Shown here piece after piece: positions 1-8,536 of a stretch of DNA of 64,000 nucleotides; within the stretch, counting starts at the first letter, position 1; the number at the start of each line of letters is the position of its first letter. The notes below the pieces were generated by a model. It did not search any database, was not told the origin of the DNA, and worked only from the letters and a program-made list of their open reading frames with translations. The position numbers were made by a program, and so were the translations under genes. The stretch is from Blautia schinkii (GTDB lineage Bacteria; Bacillota; Clostridia; Lachnospirales; Lachnospiraceae). The DNA is taken from assembly GCF_013304825.1 (NCBI RefSeq), contig NZ_JAAWUO010000008.1, positions 84,241 to 148,240 on the forward strand, given 5' to 3'.

Positions 1-501
1 TTCCACGAGAGCGTCACTTAATTCCTGTGATGGAACTTTTGCCCAACGCTGTGTGGTGTCGAACTCTGGATAATGGTAACGCCAGTTATCGTATTCTTCT
101 CTGTTGATTTCTTCGGAAGATAGCTTGTCTGCCTGTTCTTTCCAAGCATACAGCATTTTGAGGAGTTCATATGCTTCTCTGCCTTTGTCCTTGTTGACCT
201 TTAAGCATACCTCTCCGTCTGCTTCACTGACAGTAAGACCGTAAATATCTTCAAGGGTAAACAGAGTGTGCATAAGACCGATATAGCTGTCTATGTCAGG
301 AACATCAAGAGCCTGTGGAGAAACATCAAGCACCTGTGCCAATGCATTTGTAAGGTCTGCTTTCGGTTTGCGTGTACCAGTTTCGTACTGTGCCAAACGC
401 ACATCAGCACTCTTTTCTGGAAAACCGATTGCTGTACCGAGATACTTTTGTGTCATACCACGCATTAGTCTGAAAAAATGTATTCTTTCGCTGATAGCCA
501 T
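1..501 (-). CDS. HTH (XRE/CI-like) regulator of element A, 3' end beyond window
   Basis: On the minus strand an ATG at 501, preceded by AAAGGAG at about 511-518, opens a frame that stays open to base 1 (167 codons), so the C-terminus lies outside the window. The protein starts MAISERIHFFRLMRGMTQKY, a classic XRE helix-turn-helix. Its tail (WRYHYPEFDTTQRWAKVPSQ and onward) matches the tail of the complete 174-residue regulator at 8596-9120, so only a few residues should be missing. It is divergent from the excisionase and integrase genes of element A. By analogy with other mobile elements it probably represses that promoter and itself through the A/T-rich operators between them. The function is inferred from fold and position. 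Confidence 0.85.
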   Translation of the reverse strand, partial: MAISERIHFFRLMRGMTQKYLGTAIGFPEKSADVRLAQYETGTRKPKADLTNALAQVLDVSPQALDVPDIDSYIGLMHTLFTLEDIYGLTVSEADGEVCLKVNKDKGREAYELLKMLYAWKEQADKLSSEEINREEYDNWRYHYPEFDTTQRWAKVPSQELSDALVE

Positions 502-510
502 AATGATACG

Positions 511-664
511 CTCCTTTTATATTTAGTGAAATAAGTATAGCAGAAATGTTTAGTGGAAGTCAAGAAAAACCGAAACAAAAATGTTTAATATTTTCTTTGC
601 AACCACTTGACAATAGCAAATATGTTTAGTAAAATAAATTACGAATTAAACAAATATGCTTAAT
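511..664. promoter_or_regulatory. Divergent control region of element A with operator-like repeats
   Basis: Rightward promoter: TTGACA at 607-612, a 17-nt spacer, TAAAAT at 630-635. Related A/T-rich motifs recur: AAATGTTTAGT near 545 and inside the promoter spacer, AAATGTTTAAT near 580, and a near-palindromic 20-mer ATTAAACAAATATGCTTAAT at 645-664. The promoter spacer contains one copy, so a bound HTH protein would cover RNA polymerase contacts. The core AAACAAATWTGCTTA recurs at the right end of the same element (8448-8462). Repressor binding is inferred. Confidence 0.6.
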
Positions 665-949
665 GCGACAACTGAATGACCGTCCGAAAAGCCAAACCGC
701 CAAGACCTCGTCGGAGCAAGTTCCGTATCGTTCGCTTGTGTGCAAGCACAAAAGCTCATTCGCTGCACTGCTCCTCCTCTTCCCCAAAAGTCTCCGACTT
801 TTCGGGAACCCCTATACGAGCGAGCGCCTGATGTACTGCGGTGCATTGGGACAGCACAGCGCCTGCCGACAAGCAGGAGTGCCTGTTGGAACTTTAACAC
901 GGAGAAAGCGGCAAGCAAAAAATTATTTTAAGAAAGGAAGAAAAAGGAT
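665..949 (+). other. Structured untranslated leader before the element A excisionase
   Basis: About 285 bases lie between the promoter and the excisionase start. The stretch is more G/C-rich than its surroundings and holds several small hairpins (for example CTTGTGTGCAAG, and AAAAGTC paired with GACTTTT near 785-802). I see no convincing gene: frames on both strands lack good ribosome binding sites and overlap one another. Elements B and C have no equivalent; their excisionases start within about 60 bases of the promoter. Confidence 0.4.
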
Positions 950-1138
950 ATGGAAAACAGATTTATCCGAGCCGAAGATGTGGCTCAGGAACTAAACGTA
1001 TCAAAACCTTATGCATATAAACTCATCAGACAATTAAATGAGGAATTGAAAGCAAAGGGCTTTATTACGATTGCAGGGCGTGTAAATCGCCAGTATTTTT
1101 ACGAAAGGCTCTACGGAGCAGGAAAGGGGGAAATGTAA
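950..1138 (+). CDS. xis: Excisionase-like winged helix protein, element A
   Basis: A 62-residue protein with one MerR/Xis-type helix-turn-helix (FIRAEDVAQELNVSKPYAYK) followed by a short wing (ITIAGRVNRQYF). AAGAAAGGAAG lies upstream. The gene sits directly before the tyrosine integrase, where recombination directionality factors of Tn916-like elements are found. Paralogues with the same size and position occur at 9353 and 23782. It should bind DNA near the element ends and bias the integrase toward excision. It may also take part in regulation of the int operon, but nothing here shows that. Confidence 0.8.
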   Translation: MENRFIRAEDVAQELNVSKPYAYKLIRQLNEELKAKGFITIAGRVNRQYFYERLYGAGKGEM

Positions 1139-2230
1139 ATGCCGGTATTTAAGAATGAAGATAACGGTACTTGGTATGTGATGGCAAGGTATGTGAACTG
1201 GAAAGGGGAACGCAAGCAGAAATGCAAGCGTGGCTTTGCTACCAAACGAGAAGCACAGGAATGGGAAAGAATGTTCAAATTGCAGACTTCTTCAGACCTT
1301 GATATGAGTTTTGAAGCCTTTACGGAGCTTTATATCAATGATGTGAAGAACCGTTTGAAGGAAAACACGTGGCTTACCAAAGAGCATATCATACGCACAA
1401 AGATACTTCCGTATTTCGGGAAACTGAAAATCAGCGAGATTTCCACAAAGGAGATTATTACTTGGCAGAATGAAATGCTTGCCTATCGTGATGAGAAGAA
1501 AAAGCCTTATTCACAGACGTATCTGAAAACGCTGCACAATCAGTTGTCCGCCATTTTCAATCACGCTGTCCGCTACTATGAACTGCGTTCCAATCCTGCG
1601 GCAAAGGTGGGAAATATGGGACGTGAGGAACACAAGGAAATGCTGTTCTGGACAAAGGAAGAATACAAGAAATTCTCTTTTGAGATGATGGACAAGCCTG
1701 TTTCCTTTTATGCGTTTGAAATGCTTTACTGGTGCGGTATCCGAGAGGGCGAGCTGTTAGCTTTGACTCCGGCAGATTTCAACTTTGATAAGGAAACAGT
1801 CACAATCAATAAATCCTATCAGCGTTTGAAAGGGCAGGATGTGATTACTTCTCCGAAAACGAAAAAGAGCAACCGCACGATTAAAATGCCGAAGTTTCTG
1901 TGTGAGGAAATGAAAGAATATCTCGGTATGCTTTACGGATTGAAGAAGAAAGACCGTATCTTTACGGTGACGAAAAGCTATCTTCATCACGAGATGGACA
2001 GAGGGGCAAAGGCGGCAGGCGTGAAGCGTATCCGCATTCACGATCTCCGTCACAGCCACATTTCACTCTTGATTGATATGGGCTTTTCTGCGGTGGCGAT
2101 TGCTGACCGAGTTGGTCACGAAAGTATTGATATTACTTATCAGTACGCACACCTCTTTCCGTCAAAGCAGATTGAGATGGCAGAAAAATTAGATGATTTA
2201 GGGAAAGGAGATTTTGAAAATGTCAGCTAA
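1139..2230 (+). CDS. int: Tyrosine integrase, element A
   Basis: The 363-residue protein has the three-part layout of Tn916-like integrases: an N-terminal AP2-like arm-binding domain (residues 1-50, ending KRGFATKREAQEWE), a core-binding SAM-like domain (about 55-165), and a catalytic domain with the first Arg in GIREGELLAL, then HDLRHSH, GHES and a terminal Tyr in ITYQYAHLFP. All expected R-H-R-H-Y positions are present, so the enzyme should be active. The start directly follows AAAGGGGGAA. The stop overlaps the next gene by 11 bases. It should catalyse integration and excision of element A, with arm sites probably including the paired repeats at 8468-8486. Confidence 0.93.
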   Translation: MPVFKNEDNGTWYVMARYVNWKGERKQKCKRGFATKREAQEWERMFKLQTSSDLDMSFEAFTELYINDVKNRLKENTWLTKEHIIRTKILPYFGKLKISEISTKEIITWQNEMLAYRDEKKKPYSQTYLKTLHNQLSAIFNHAVRYYELRSNPAAKVGNMGREEHKEMLFWTKEEYKKFSFEMMDKPVSFYAFEMLYWCGIREGELLALTPADFNFDKETVTINKSYQRLKGQDVITSPKTKKSNRTIKMPKFLCEEMKEYLGMLYGLKKKDRIFTVTKSYLHHEMDRGAKAAGVKRIRIHDLRHSHISLLIDMGFSAVAIADRVGHESIDITYQYAHLFPSKQIEMAEKLDDLGKGDFENVS

Positions 2231-2555
2231 GAACAGAGATAACAAAAATCGTTGGAGGAATATCACAGTAGGGTTTCGAGTATCGCCCGAAGAAAACGAA
2301 CTCATTAACAGAGCTGTAGCTCTATCAGGATTGCCAAAACAGGAGTATTGTTACCGCCGTTGCTTAAATCAGGATGTGGTGGTACAGGGCAATCCGAGAG
2401 TGTATAAGGCGTTGAAAACGGAATTTGCCACAGTCCTTGCGGAACTGAAAAGGATTGAAGCAGGAAAAGGTGTGGATGATGAACTGCTGAGTGTAATAGA
2501 ACTGATTTCCATTATTCTCGGCGGTTTGAAAGGAGAGGATGCGAATGGAGAATAA
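2220..2555 (+). CDS. Ribbon-helix-helix mobilization accessory protein (MobC-like), element A
   Basis: A 111-residue protein starting at an ATG eight bases after AAAGGAG and overlapping the end of int. The N-terminus (ITVGFRVSPEENELINRAV) has the strand plus two-helix pattern of ribbon-helix-helix DNA binders. The conserved QDVVVQGNPRVYKALK segment is shared almost word for word with the homologue at 10631. Proteins of this type are annotated as MobC-like relaxosome accessories. Here the gene is coupled to the AAA ATPase rather than to the relaxase, so a role in replication or partition is also possible. Confidence 0.65.
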   Translation: MSAKNRDNKNRWRNITVGFRVSPEENELINRAVALSGLPKQEYCYRRCLNQDVVVQGNPRVYKALKTEFATVLAELKRIEAGKGVDDELLSVIELISIILGGLKGEDANGE

Positions 2556-3699
2556 AAAAGAAATGACTATTCCAAATGTATCTGCGGCAACAGATGCGGA
2601 ACAGTCACTTTCCAAATGTACTGACAATAGTATAGTCAATCAGGATACGGATTTCAAGGGGTACGAGCAATCTTTTGAAGAAATGCAAAGGGAAATACTC
2701 AGACAGTTAGACCCTTCCTATCTGAAAACAGTATCAATGACAACGCTGTATGATACGGTGTTTGAGGTTCAGACACCACTTATCGACGGTCTGCTCCAAA
2801 GGGGAACTTACCTTTTCGTAGGTTCCCCGAAAGTGGGAAAGAGCTTTATGATGGCACAGCTTGCCTATCATATCAGCACAGGCACACCGCTTTGGGAGTA
2901 TAAGGTGCGTAAGGCAACGGTGCTTTATTTTGCCCTTGAAGATGATTACCCACGTTTGCAGAAGCGATTGTTTCAGATGTTCGGTGCAAAGGAGACAGGC
3001 AATCTGTATTTCGCAACGGAATGTAAAACGGTCAATGGCGGACTGGAAGAACAGATAAGAGGGTTTATGAGGGAACACCCAGACACAGGCTTGATTATCA
3101 TAGACACCTTAAAGCGTGTGCGTGAAGCAGGCGGAGCAGATTACAGCTACGCAAGTGATTATGATGTTGTGGCAAGGCTGAAAGCGTTGGCAGACAGTTA
3201 CAAGGTTTCAATGCTTATTGTTCATCATACACGCAAACAAAAATCGGAAGATATATTCGATATGATTTCAGGCACGAATGGTCTGATGGGTGCGGCAGAC
3301 GGTGCATTTGTTCTCAGTAAGGACAAGCGTACTTCCAACAATGCCACACTTGATGTTGCTGGCAGAGACCAGCAGGATATGAAAATCCATCTTGTAAGGG
3401 ACAGCGAGCGATTGGTGTGGAACTTTGCAAAATCGGAAACGGAGATGTGGAAAGAACCGCCCGAACCTCTGCTTGAGAAGATAGCGGATACGCTCTTTTC
3501 GGAAAGTGACAGATGGGAAGGAACTGCTTCGGAACTTTGCGAAAGGCTTGCGGTGGATATAAAGCCGAATGTACTTTCTTTAAGGCTCAGTATCAACGCA
3601 AGCAGGCTGTTTCGTGATTACGGTATCCGTTATCAGAACAGCCGCACACACGACGGAAGAAAGGTTTCACTTTGGAAAGAAACCGAGCAGACGGCGTGA
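2545..3699 (+). CDS. AAA/RecA-fold ATPase, RepA-like, element A
   Basis: About 384 residues. The Walker A motif is GSPKVGKSF (near residue 90); GLIIIDTLKRV is the Walker B strand, and a HHTRK sensor-like motif follows. The fold matches the RepA/DnaB-like hexameric ATPases of broad-host plasmids (AAA_25 type). The C-terminus (about 310-384) looks like a winged helix. ATG 2545 is preferred over ATG 2539 because AAAGGAG at 2529-2535 is then nine bases away. The gene ends five bases before a 77-bp inverted repeat (3704-3780). Elements B and C repeat this ATPase/inverted-repeat pairing, which suggests a replication initiator or helicase with its cognate site. Confidence 0.8.
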   Translation: MENKKEMTIPNVSAATDAEQSLSKCTDNSIVNQDTDFKGYEQSFEEMQREILRQLDPSYLKTVSMTTLYDTVFEVQTPLIDGLLQRGTYLFVGSPKVGKSFMMAQLAYHISTGTPLWEYKVRKATVLYFALEDDYPRLQKRLFQMFGAKETGNLYFATECKTVNGGLEEQIRGFMREHPDTGLIIIDTLKRVREAGGADYSYASDYDVVARLKALADSYKVSMLIVHHTRKQKSEDIFDMISGTNGLMGAADGAFVLSKDKRTSNNATLDVAGRDQQDMKIHLVRDSERLVWNFAKSETEMWKEPPEPLLEKIADTLFSESDRWEGTASELCERLAVDIKPNVLSLRLSINASRLFRDYGIRYQNSRTHDGRKVSLWKETEQTA

Positions 3700-3703
3700 C
3701 AAA

Positions 3704-3780
3704 CGGTGTCAAAGGTGTCAATGTTTTTGAGAGCAGCACGCTGTGAAAAACATTGTCACCATCGTCACACTTTGACACCG
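3704..3780. repeat. 77-bp imperfect inverted repeat after the ATPase gene, element A
   Basis: The outer arms CGGTGTCAAAG and CTTTGACACCG pair perfectly. Inner arms CAATGTTTTT and AAAACATTG pair again around a loop near 3730-3750. GTGTC/GTCAC units recur inside. It begins five bases after the ATPase stop, a position also holding inverted repeats of different sequence in B (12102-12183) and C (26517-26594). It could be a replication origin or operator for the ATPase operon, or a terminator, though no uridine tract follows. Confidence 0.65.
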
Positions 3781-3784
3781 GATA

Positions 3785-4019
3785 AAGTTTAGGGGAGTGT
3801 GCAGAGAGTGCCTTTTCAAAGGCGGCTCTTTGGTCTCGCCTGCTGGCTCGGTCGGTTCGCAGGCGTGTGTGCCACCGGCACACGCTCACCCCTCGGAGAG
3901 CCTTCGGAGAACGCAAAACCTGTTTACAGGTCGCATTTTTGATGGGTGTACCCGTCAAAAGTGCTTTTGCGTTACTTTTGACAAAAGTAACAAAACCTGA
4001 GAATGTTGAAATTTACAGA
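3785..4019. other. Candidate origin of transfer region of element A
   Basis: About 235 non-coding bases upstream of the MobV-type relaxase, packed with short hairpins: GTGTGC/GCACAC near 3865-3885, TGAtGGGTGTACCCgTCA near 3941-3958, and a perfect 21-bp palindrome-like repeat at 3971-3991 (GTTACTTTT / AAAAGTAAC around GAC). MobV relaxases nick at sites just upstream of their own gene, so this is the expected place for oriT. The exact nick site is not identified. Confidence 0.5.
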
Positions 4020-4033
4020 TGGGAGATGAAAAA

Positions 4034-5194
4034 ATGCAGAGAACGATAAGTGCAATGGTCGGTAAAGGCTCGGTCAATCACAATAGCCGAAAGTTCCGAG
4101 CAGAAAATGTAGACGGAACTCGTACTCATCTCAATATCGACTACTGCAATGAAAATATAAAGACAGTTTATCACGAATTGTTTGATGAAGCATTGGAAAG
4201 ATACAATGCCAAGCAGATAAGGTCAGACCGAAAGATAAAAGATTATTATGAAAAAATCCGAAGTTCCAAGCAGGAAAAACCGTTCCACGAAATCATTTTA
4301 CAGGTGGGCGGTAAGGGAAATATGAACGCCGATACGGAAAACGGAGAACTGGCAAAGCAGATTTTAGATGAATACTATCAGGGTTTTCAGGAGCGAAATC
4401 CACAGCTTCGGGTGTTCTCGGCTCATCTGCATATGGATGAAGCTACACCACATCTGCACATAGATTTTGTACCTTTTACCACAGGCAGCAAGCGTGGACT
4501 TGATACAAGAGTGTCACTAAAGCAGGCTCTTGCAACGCAAGGTTTTAAGGGCGGCAGTCGTGGCGATACGGAGTGGTCGCAATGGATACAGTCCGAAAAA
4601 GAACAGCTTGCGGCGGTGATGGAACGTTATGGGATTGAGTGGGAACATTTAGGCACACACGAAAAACATCTTTCTGTTTTGGATTATAAAAAGCAGGAAA
4701 GAGAAAAAGAAGTGGCGGCATTAGGTGCGAAAATCGAGCAGAAACAGATTGAATTTGATGTGTTGTCGGAACGAGTATTGAACTATGATAAGGCAAAAGA
4801 CGAGCTGTCAAATCTTGAAATAGAGCTTGATACTGCACCGAAATATCAGTTGCCAGAACCAGAGAAATTTATGACTGCAAAGGCATATAAAACCAAAATG
4901 GCAGAGCCGGTTGTAAGGAAATTGAAGCAACTTGTCAAAACGGTGCTTGCCCGCTGCTTTGAGGGGTGGGACAACTATCATAGGCTGAATACAGCGAATG
5001 CACAGTTATACCGCACCAATCAGCGTTTGGAGAAAGTCAATGAAAGATTGACCGAAGAAAACAAAATCCTAAAAGCAGAAAATAAAGATTACAGCCTGCT
5101 CCGTAAGGTTTTTGGTCGCAAACAGATAGATGATTTGTTGGAGCAGGCAAGAACAGTTAAAGGTCGCAAGCGTGATAATACACGATCACGATAG
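4034..5194 (+). CDS. mobV: MobV-family relaxase (plasmid recombination enzyme type), element A
   Basis: A 386-residue protein starting at ATG 4034, eight bases after GGGAG. Residues 1-200 are the MobV/Pre relaxase domain. The metal-binding HLHMDEATPHLHIDFVP motif (near residue 140) carries the paired histidines of the HUH-like fold. The rest is largely coiled coil (about 215-375). It should nick one strand at an oriT just upstream and lead it during conjugative mobilization by another element's transfer machinery. Elements B and C carry a different relaxase family at the same position, so the mobilization module has been swapped while the integration module was kept. Confidence 0.88.
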   Translation: MQRTISAMVGKGSVNHNSRKFRAENVDGTRTHLNIDYCNENIKTVYHELFDEALERYNAKQIRSDRKIKDYYEKIRSSKQEKPFHEIILQVGGKGNMNADTENGELAKQILDEYYQGFQERNPQLRVFSAHLHMDEATPHLHIDFVPFTTGSKRGLDTRVSLKQALATQGFKGGSRGDTEWSQWIQSEKEQLAAVMERYGIEWEHLGTHEKHLSVLDYKKQEREKEVAALGAKIEQKQIEFDVLSERVLNYDKAKDELSNLEIELDTAPKYQLPEPEKFMTAKAYKTKMAEPVVRKLKQLVKTVLARCFEGWDNYHRLNTANAQLYRTNQRLEKVNERLTEENKILKAENKDYSLLRKVFGRKQIDDLLEQARTVKGRKRDNTRSR

Positions 5195-5220
5195 ACAAAA
5201 ATCACAGGAGGAAAAGGAAA

Positions 5221-5598
5221 ATGACAAAGACAATTTTTGAAGAAATGGGCGGAACTTATAGACAGGTGGGTGATTATTTATTGCCGAACATCACAGTACC
5301 AGCCGAAGAAGAAATAGAGCCGATTGGTTTATGGGGGAAACGACATGCAAGGCATTTAAAGGAACACTATAAAGTGTTATATATGAACCTGCTGACAAGC
5401 GGAAAGCTGCATAGTTATCTTGCAGAAGTCGATAAGCAAGCAGAGGATATGTTTCTTCGACTGGTAAAGGAATATGCCGACAGACAAGATGTGACGGAAC
5501 AATTAAAGAAAGATAATCCCTACGAATGGATTGGAAGAATGAATAATATTCAGGCTTGTGTGAGGGAAGTTGTAGGAACGGAGTTGATTTACACATAA
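5221..5598 (+). CDS. tnpV: TnpV family protein, element A
   Basis: A 125-residue protein of the TnpV family first named from the clostridial mobilizable transposon Tn4451. It opens MTKTIFEEMGGTYRQVGDYL and closes with the conserved W-GRMNNIQACVREVVGTEL segment. The ribosome binding site is AGGAGG, eight bases upstream. Its biochemical role is not established. It follows the relaxase in all three elements here (also 14711 and 28820), suggesting an accessory role in mobilization or maintenance. No catalytic motif is visible. Confidence 0.85.
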   Translation: MTKTIFEEMGGTYRQVGDYLLPNITVPAEEEIEPIGLWGKRHARHLKEHYKVLYMNLLTSGKLHSYLAEVDKQAEDMFLRLVKEYADRQDVTEQLKKDNPYEWIGRMNNIQACVREVVGTELIYT

Positions 5599-5743
5599 GC
5601 GTTTTACGGTATGGTGCTCCTGCGTTTGCTGGAGTGCTGTGGTTGTGGTTGTAAAGAGGTTGTGAAAGATTGAATTTCGTAATGGTTGGATGTATAATTA
5701 GGAAGTGAAAATTTTAATTTGCACTTCCATAAGGTGAAATGTA

Positions 5744-5772
5744 TTGACACAAAAAATACAGTATGATAGTAT
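5744..5772 (+). promoter_or_regulatory. Promoter of the ABC-F leader
   Basis: TTGACA at 5744-5749, a 17-nt spacer, TAGTAT at 5767-5772. Transcription should start near 5780, giving a leader of about 270 bases before the ABC-F start codon. Confidence 0.75.
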
Positions 5773-5779
5773 TGCCATT

Positions 5780-6004
5780 AGAAGAAAGAAAGGCACATTT
5801 TGTGTAAGGTGAGGAAATGATTAATAGATAATTTGATTTAAGTAAGACACATATAGTTATTGAGCCTGTAGAGAATAGGTTTGTTTTGTGTACGCTTAAG
5901 TTGGATTATCGCAAGAGGCATTTCCTTTGTTTTCCTTTTGGAAAAGAAATAAGGGGCTATTTAGCGAGTCTATTTTTGCGTATGCAAAAAAGACTCGTTT
6001 TTGT
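5780..6004 (+). promoter_or_regulatory. Attenuator leader with MINR micropeptide, upstream of the ABC-F gene
   Basis: The leader contains a tiny open frame at 5817-5831 (ATG ATT AAT AGA TAA, peptide MINR) behind AAGGTGAGG at 5806-5814. Next comes a hairpin-rich middle section (ACACA/TGTGT and GCCT/AGGT pairs near 5849-5893). At 5965-5997 is a strong stem (CGAGTCT...AGACTCG, inner TTTTTGC/GCAAAAA) followed by TTTTTGTG: an intrinsic terminator about 48 bases before the start codon. This is the layout of antibiotic-sensing attenuators, where a stalled leader ribosome lets transcription read through. Control by a ribosome-targeting drug is inferred. Confidence 0.7.
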
Positions 6005-6051
6005 GTGTTCAAAATAATAATTGGCTCAGACTTCGAAAAGGAGAAACTTTA

Positions 6052-7596
6052 ATGTTGCAGATAAAAAAATTAAATTTAACACATAAAAAAGACCTGAGAA
6101 TAATTCTTAATGATTTCAACCTTGTGCTAAATGATGGAGATAAGGCAGTTATTATTGGAGAAGAGGGAAATGGGAAATCGACATTAATGAAGTGGATATA
6201 CAATCCGTCGCTTGTAGAAAACTATATAGAAGCAGATGGGGAAAGGATAATGGGACACGAACGTCTTGGTTATCTTCCGCAGGAGATGCTCGATGAAGAT
6301 AAGGAAAAAACAATATACGAATATTTTTCTGAAGAGGAAATATTCTGGGAGAAAACGCCTAAAGAATTGTCTGTTATTGCGGGAAAATTTGGAATGAAAA
6401 ATGATTTTTTCTACAGTAACCAGACAATGGGTAGTCTTTCAGGAGGCGAAAAAGTCAAGACACAACTTATGAGGCTTTTCATTCGCGATGTTTCTGTGCT
6501 GTTGTTGGACGAACCTTCCAATGACATCGACATTGCGACGCTTACATTACTGGAAAAAATCATAAATGACTGGAAGCACATTGTGCTTTTTATTTCACAC
6601 GATGAAACGCTGATAGAGCGTACTGCCAACATGGTGATACATATCGAGCAGATTATACGAAAAACAAAGGCGAGATATACCGTGGCAAAGCTTCCCTATA
6701 GACGCTATGTGGAAGAACGGCTTCATAAATTTGAAATCCAAAAACAGCGGGCACTGAGTGACCGTAGGGAGAAAAAGATTCGCGATGAAAAATATCAAAG
6801 AGTTATGCAGAGTGTACAAGGTGCATTAAGAAGTTGTACCAGACAAGCACCGTCTGTTGCCAAAAACTTAAAGGACAAAATGCATACGGTTAAGGCAATG
6901 GAACGAAGATTTGAAAAAGAAGATGAAAATATGACTCAGATGCCGGAACAGGAAGAAGCAATCTTTGTCAAATTAGGGGATGAAAACTCACACATTCCCG
7001 CAGGAAAAACGGTCATAGAATATGAACTTTCAAAGCTTGTGACTCCGGATGGCAAAAGAATTTTAGCAGAAGGAATTCATTTAAAAATAAAAGGTTCAGA
7101 AAAAATCTGTATGATAGGAGCCAACGGGGCAGGAAAAACGACTCTTCTAAAAAAGATAGCGGAAGAACTCCTAAATCGGAATGACATTAAAGCAGAATAT
7201 ATGCCTCAAACTTATGAAGACCTGCTGGATTTGGATGTTACACCGGTTGATTACCTTGATAAAACAGGAGATAAAGAAGAGCGTACAAGAATTAGAACAT
7301 ACCTTGGTTCACTTAAATACACACCAGATGAAATGGAGCATCCGATTCGGGAGTTATCAGGCGGACAAAAGGCGAAAGTGCTTCTCTTGAGGATGAGCTT
7401 AAGTGGTGCAAATGTTCTTATTCTGGATGAACCGACAAGAAATTTTTCACCATTGTCCGGTCCGGTAATAAGAAAAATGCTCCGAGAATTTCCGGGGGCT
7501 GTCATTAGCATTTCTCACGATAGAAAGTATATTGAAGAGGTGTGCGATAAAATATATCAGCTAAATCCTAATGGATTACAGCTAATTGGTGATTGA
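6052..7596 (+). CDS. ABC-F family ATPase, probable ribosomal protection protein
   Basis: About 514 residues with two ABC domains in one chain and no membrane segments, the layout of ABC-F proteins. First cassette: GEEGNGKST, LSGGEKVKTQL, LLLDEPSNDIDI. Second: GANGAGKTT, LSGGQKAKVLLL, LILDEPTRNFSP. The linker between them (about 220-310) is basic and helical, as expected for the arm that reaches into the ribosomal exit site. ATG 6052 is chosen over TTG 6001 because AAAAGGAGAA ends six bases before it, and TTG 6001 lies in the attenuator tail. The attenuator leader and the lincosamide-modifying gene next door favour antibiotic resistance (lincosamide, pleuromutilin or streptogramin) over a housekeeping role. 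The subfamily is not identified. Confidence 0.85.
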   Translation: MLQIKKLNLTHKKDLRIILNDFNLVLNDGDKAVIIGEEGNGKSTLMKWIYNPSLVENYIEADGERIMGHERLGYLPQEMLDEDKEKTIYEYFSEEEIFWEKTPKELSVIAGKFGMKNDFFYSNQTMGSLSGGEKVKTQLMRLFIRDVSVLLLDEPSNDIDIATLTLLEKIINDWKHIVLFISHDETLIERTANMVIHIEQIIRKTKARYTVAKLPYRRYVEERLHKFEIQKQRALSDRREKKIRDEKYQRVMQSVQGALRSCTRQAPSVAKNLKDKMHTVKAMERRFEKEDENMTQMPEQEEAIFVKLGDENSHIPAGKTVIEYELSKLVTPDGKRILAEGIHLKIKGSEKICMIGANGAGKTTLLKKIAEELLNRNDIKAEYMPQTYEDLLDLDVTPVDYLDKTGDKEERTRIRTYLGSLKYTPDEMEHPIRELSGGQKAKVLLLRMSLSGANVLILDEPTRNFSPLSGPVIRKMLREFPGAVISISHDRKYIEEVCDKIYQLNPNGLQLIGD

Positions 7597-7680
7597 TAAC
7601 AAAAAGGATGAAAGACTGACAAATTTCAGGCTTTTAGTGAGTTGGAAAGCATACAAAGATTTGAATTTGGAGGATAGATT

Positions 7681-8178
7681 ATGGTACGTACAGAAGATGC
7701 ATGTGAAATTATAAAATATGCTTTGCAAAACGAAATTAAAGTATATTTAGATGGCGGATGGGGTGTTGATGCACTTCTTAAAAGAGAATCAAGAATACAC
7801 AATGATATTGATTTGTTTGTTGAACTGAAACATTATCATGATTATATTTATGTGATTAAGCAGCATGGATTTGAGGAAGTAAATACTGATTATACAACGG
7901 ATGGTCATACTGTCTGGAAAGATGATAAACAAAGAATCATTGATTTACATTGTTTTGAATTTACAGATGACGGAATTGTTTATGAGGGAGATATATTTCC
8001 ATCAAAAACTTTTTCCGGTATTGGAAAAGTTGGAGATATAACTGTTTCTTGTATTGAACCATTGAGTCAGGTAATGCTTCATTTGGGATATGAACACGAT
8101 AAAAATGATGTGCATGATGTGATGCTGTTGTGTGAAACATTTCAAATAGCAATACCAGATGAATATAAGGAAAAGTAA
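7681..8178 (+). CDS. lnu: Lincosamide nucleotidyltransferase (Lnu-type)
   Basis: A 165-residue single-domain nucleotidyltransferase. YLDGGWGVDALL and HNDIDLFVE form the GG/DxD metal and nucleotide site of the Lnu(A)/Lnu(C) group; DLHCFEF and LHLGYEHDKNDVHDV are also typical. The length matches Lnu(A)/(C) enzymes (about 160-165) rather than the larger Lnu(B)/(F). It should adenylylate lincomycin and clindamycin. GGAGG lies upstream at about 7669-7673. It is 84 bases downstream of the ABC-F gene with no visible terminator between, so the two are probably co-transcribed from the attenuated promoter. The exact lnu class is not assigned. Confidence 0.85.
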   Translation: MVRTEDACEIIKYALQNEIKVYLDGGWGVDALLKRESRIHNDIDLFVELKHYHDYIYVIKQHGFEEVNTDYTTDGHTVWKDDKQRIIDLHCFEFTDDGIVYEGDIFPSKTFSGIGKVGDITVSCIEPLSQVMLHLGYEHDKNDVHDVMLLCETFQIAIPDEYKEK

Positions 8179-8198
8179 AATTTCAGTTTTGTGTTGAA

Positions 8199-8425
8199 TC
8201 TCTAAGCAAAATAGCTTATAATTTGACATGCTACATATAGTTATTATCCACAGTTATCGAGTAGGTGTTATCAATGCCGATAACAAAATGATAACATTAG
8301 CTCGTATAGGCAGGATAATATGGATATATCAAATAATCAAAAGAACGAGAAACATTACAGAGAATAATTCCTAAACAAAAAGCGTTAGTCTTTGTAGAAT
8401 TTGAATAATCCACACAATTTGACAA
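8199..8425. repeat. Origin-like repeat block (copy 1) with DnaA box and inverted GTTATC/GATAAC
   Basis: About 225 bases match 30460-30676 closely, with the central 100 bases nearly identical. It holds TTATCCACAG (8244-8253), a perfect DnaA-box match, then GTTATC-AATGCC-GATAAC (8267-8284) and another GATAAC (8290-8295). Both copies lie after the last cargo gene of a small element module. An AAA RepA-like ATPase is encoded in each element, so this may be a double-strand origin or an integration-host or integrase binding region. Element B has no copy that I can find. Confidence 0.6.
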
Positions 8426-8447
8426 AGCCAGTATTTATGCGGGTTGC

Positions 8448-8486
8448 AAACAAATTTGCTTAGTGATTGGCAACGAAATGGCAACA
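8448..8486. repeat. Right-end signals of element A: operator copy and paired arm-type repeats
   Basis: AAACAAATTTGCTTA at 8448-8462 copies the operator core at 648-662. Five bases on come two direct repeats TGGCAAC at 8468 and TGGCAACA at 8479, spaced exactly 11 bp, one helical turn. The same pair occurs at 22090/22101 at the right end of element B, whose integrase is closely related. Paired 11-bp repeats are typical of arm-type sites for AP2-domain integrases. Confidence 0.6.
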
Positions 8487-8536
8487 TTTTGCGATTATTC
8501 AAAAGATAAAAATTTTATTTCATAACGTATATAAAG

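Noticed and set aside
646..995. Overlapping open frames on both strands before the element A excisionase
   Set aside because: No ribosome binding sites, odd composition and mutual overlap. Elements B and C have nothing similar.
3593..4049. Frames of 60-121 codons between the ATPase and relaxase of element A
   Set aside because: They run through inverted repeats and the candidate oriT, lack start signals, and resemble no protein.
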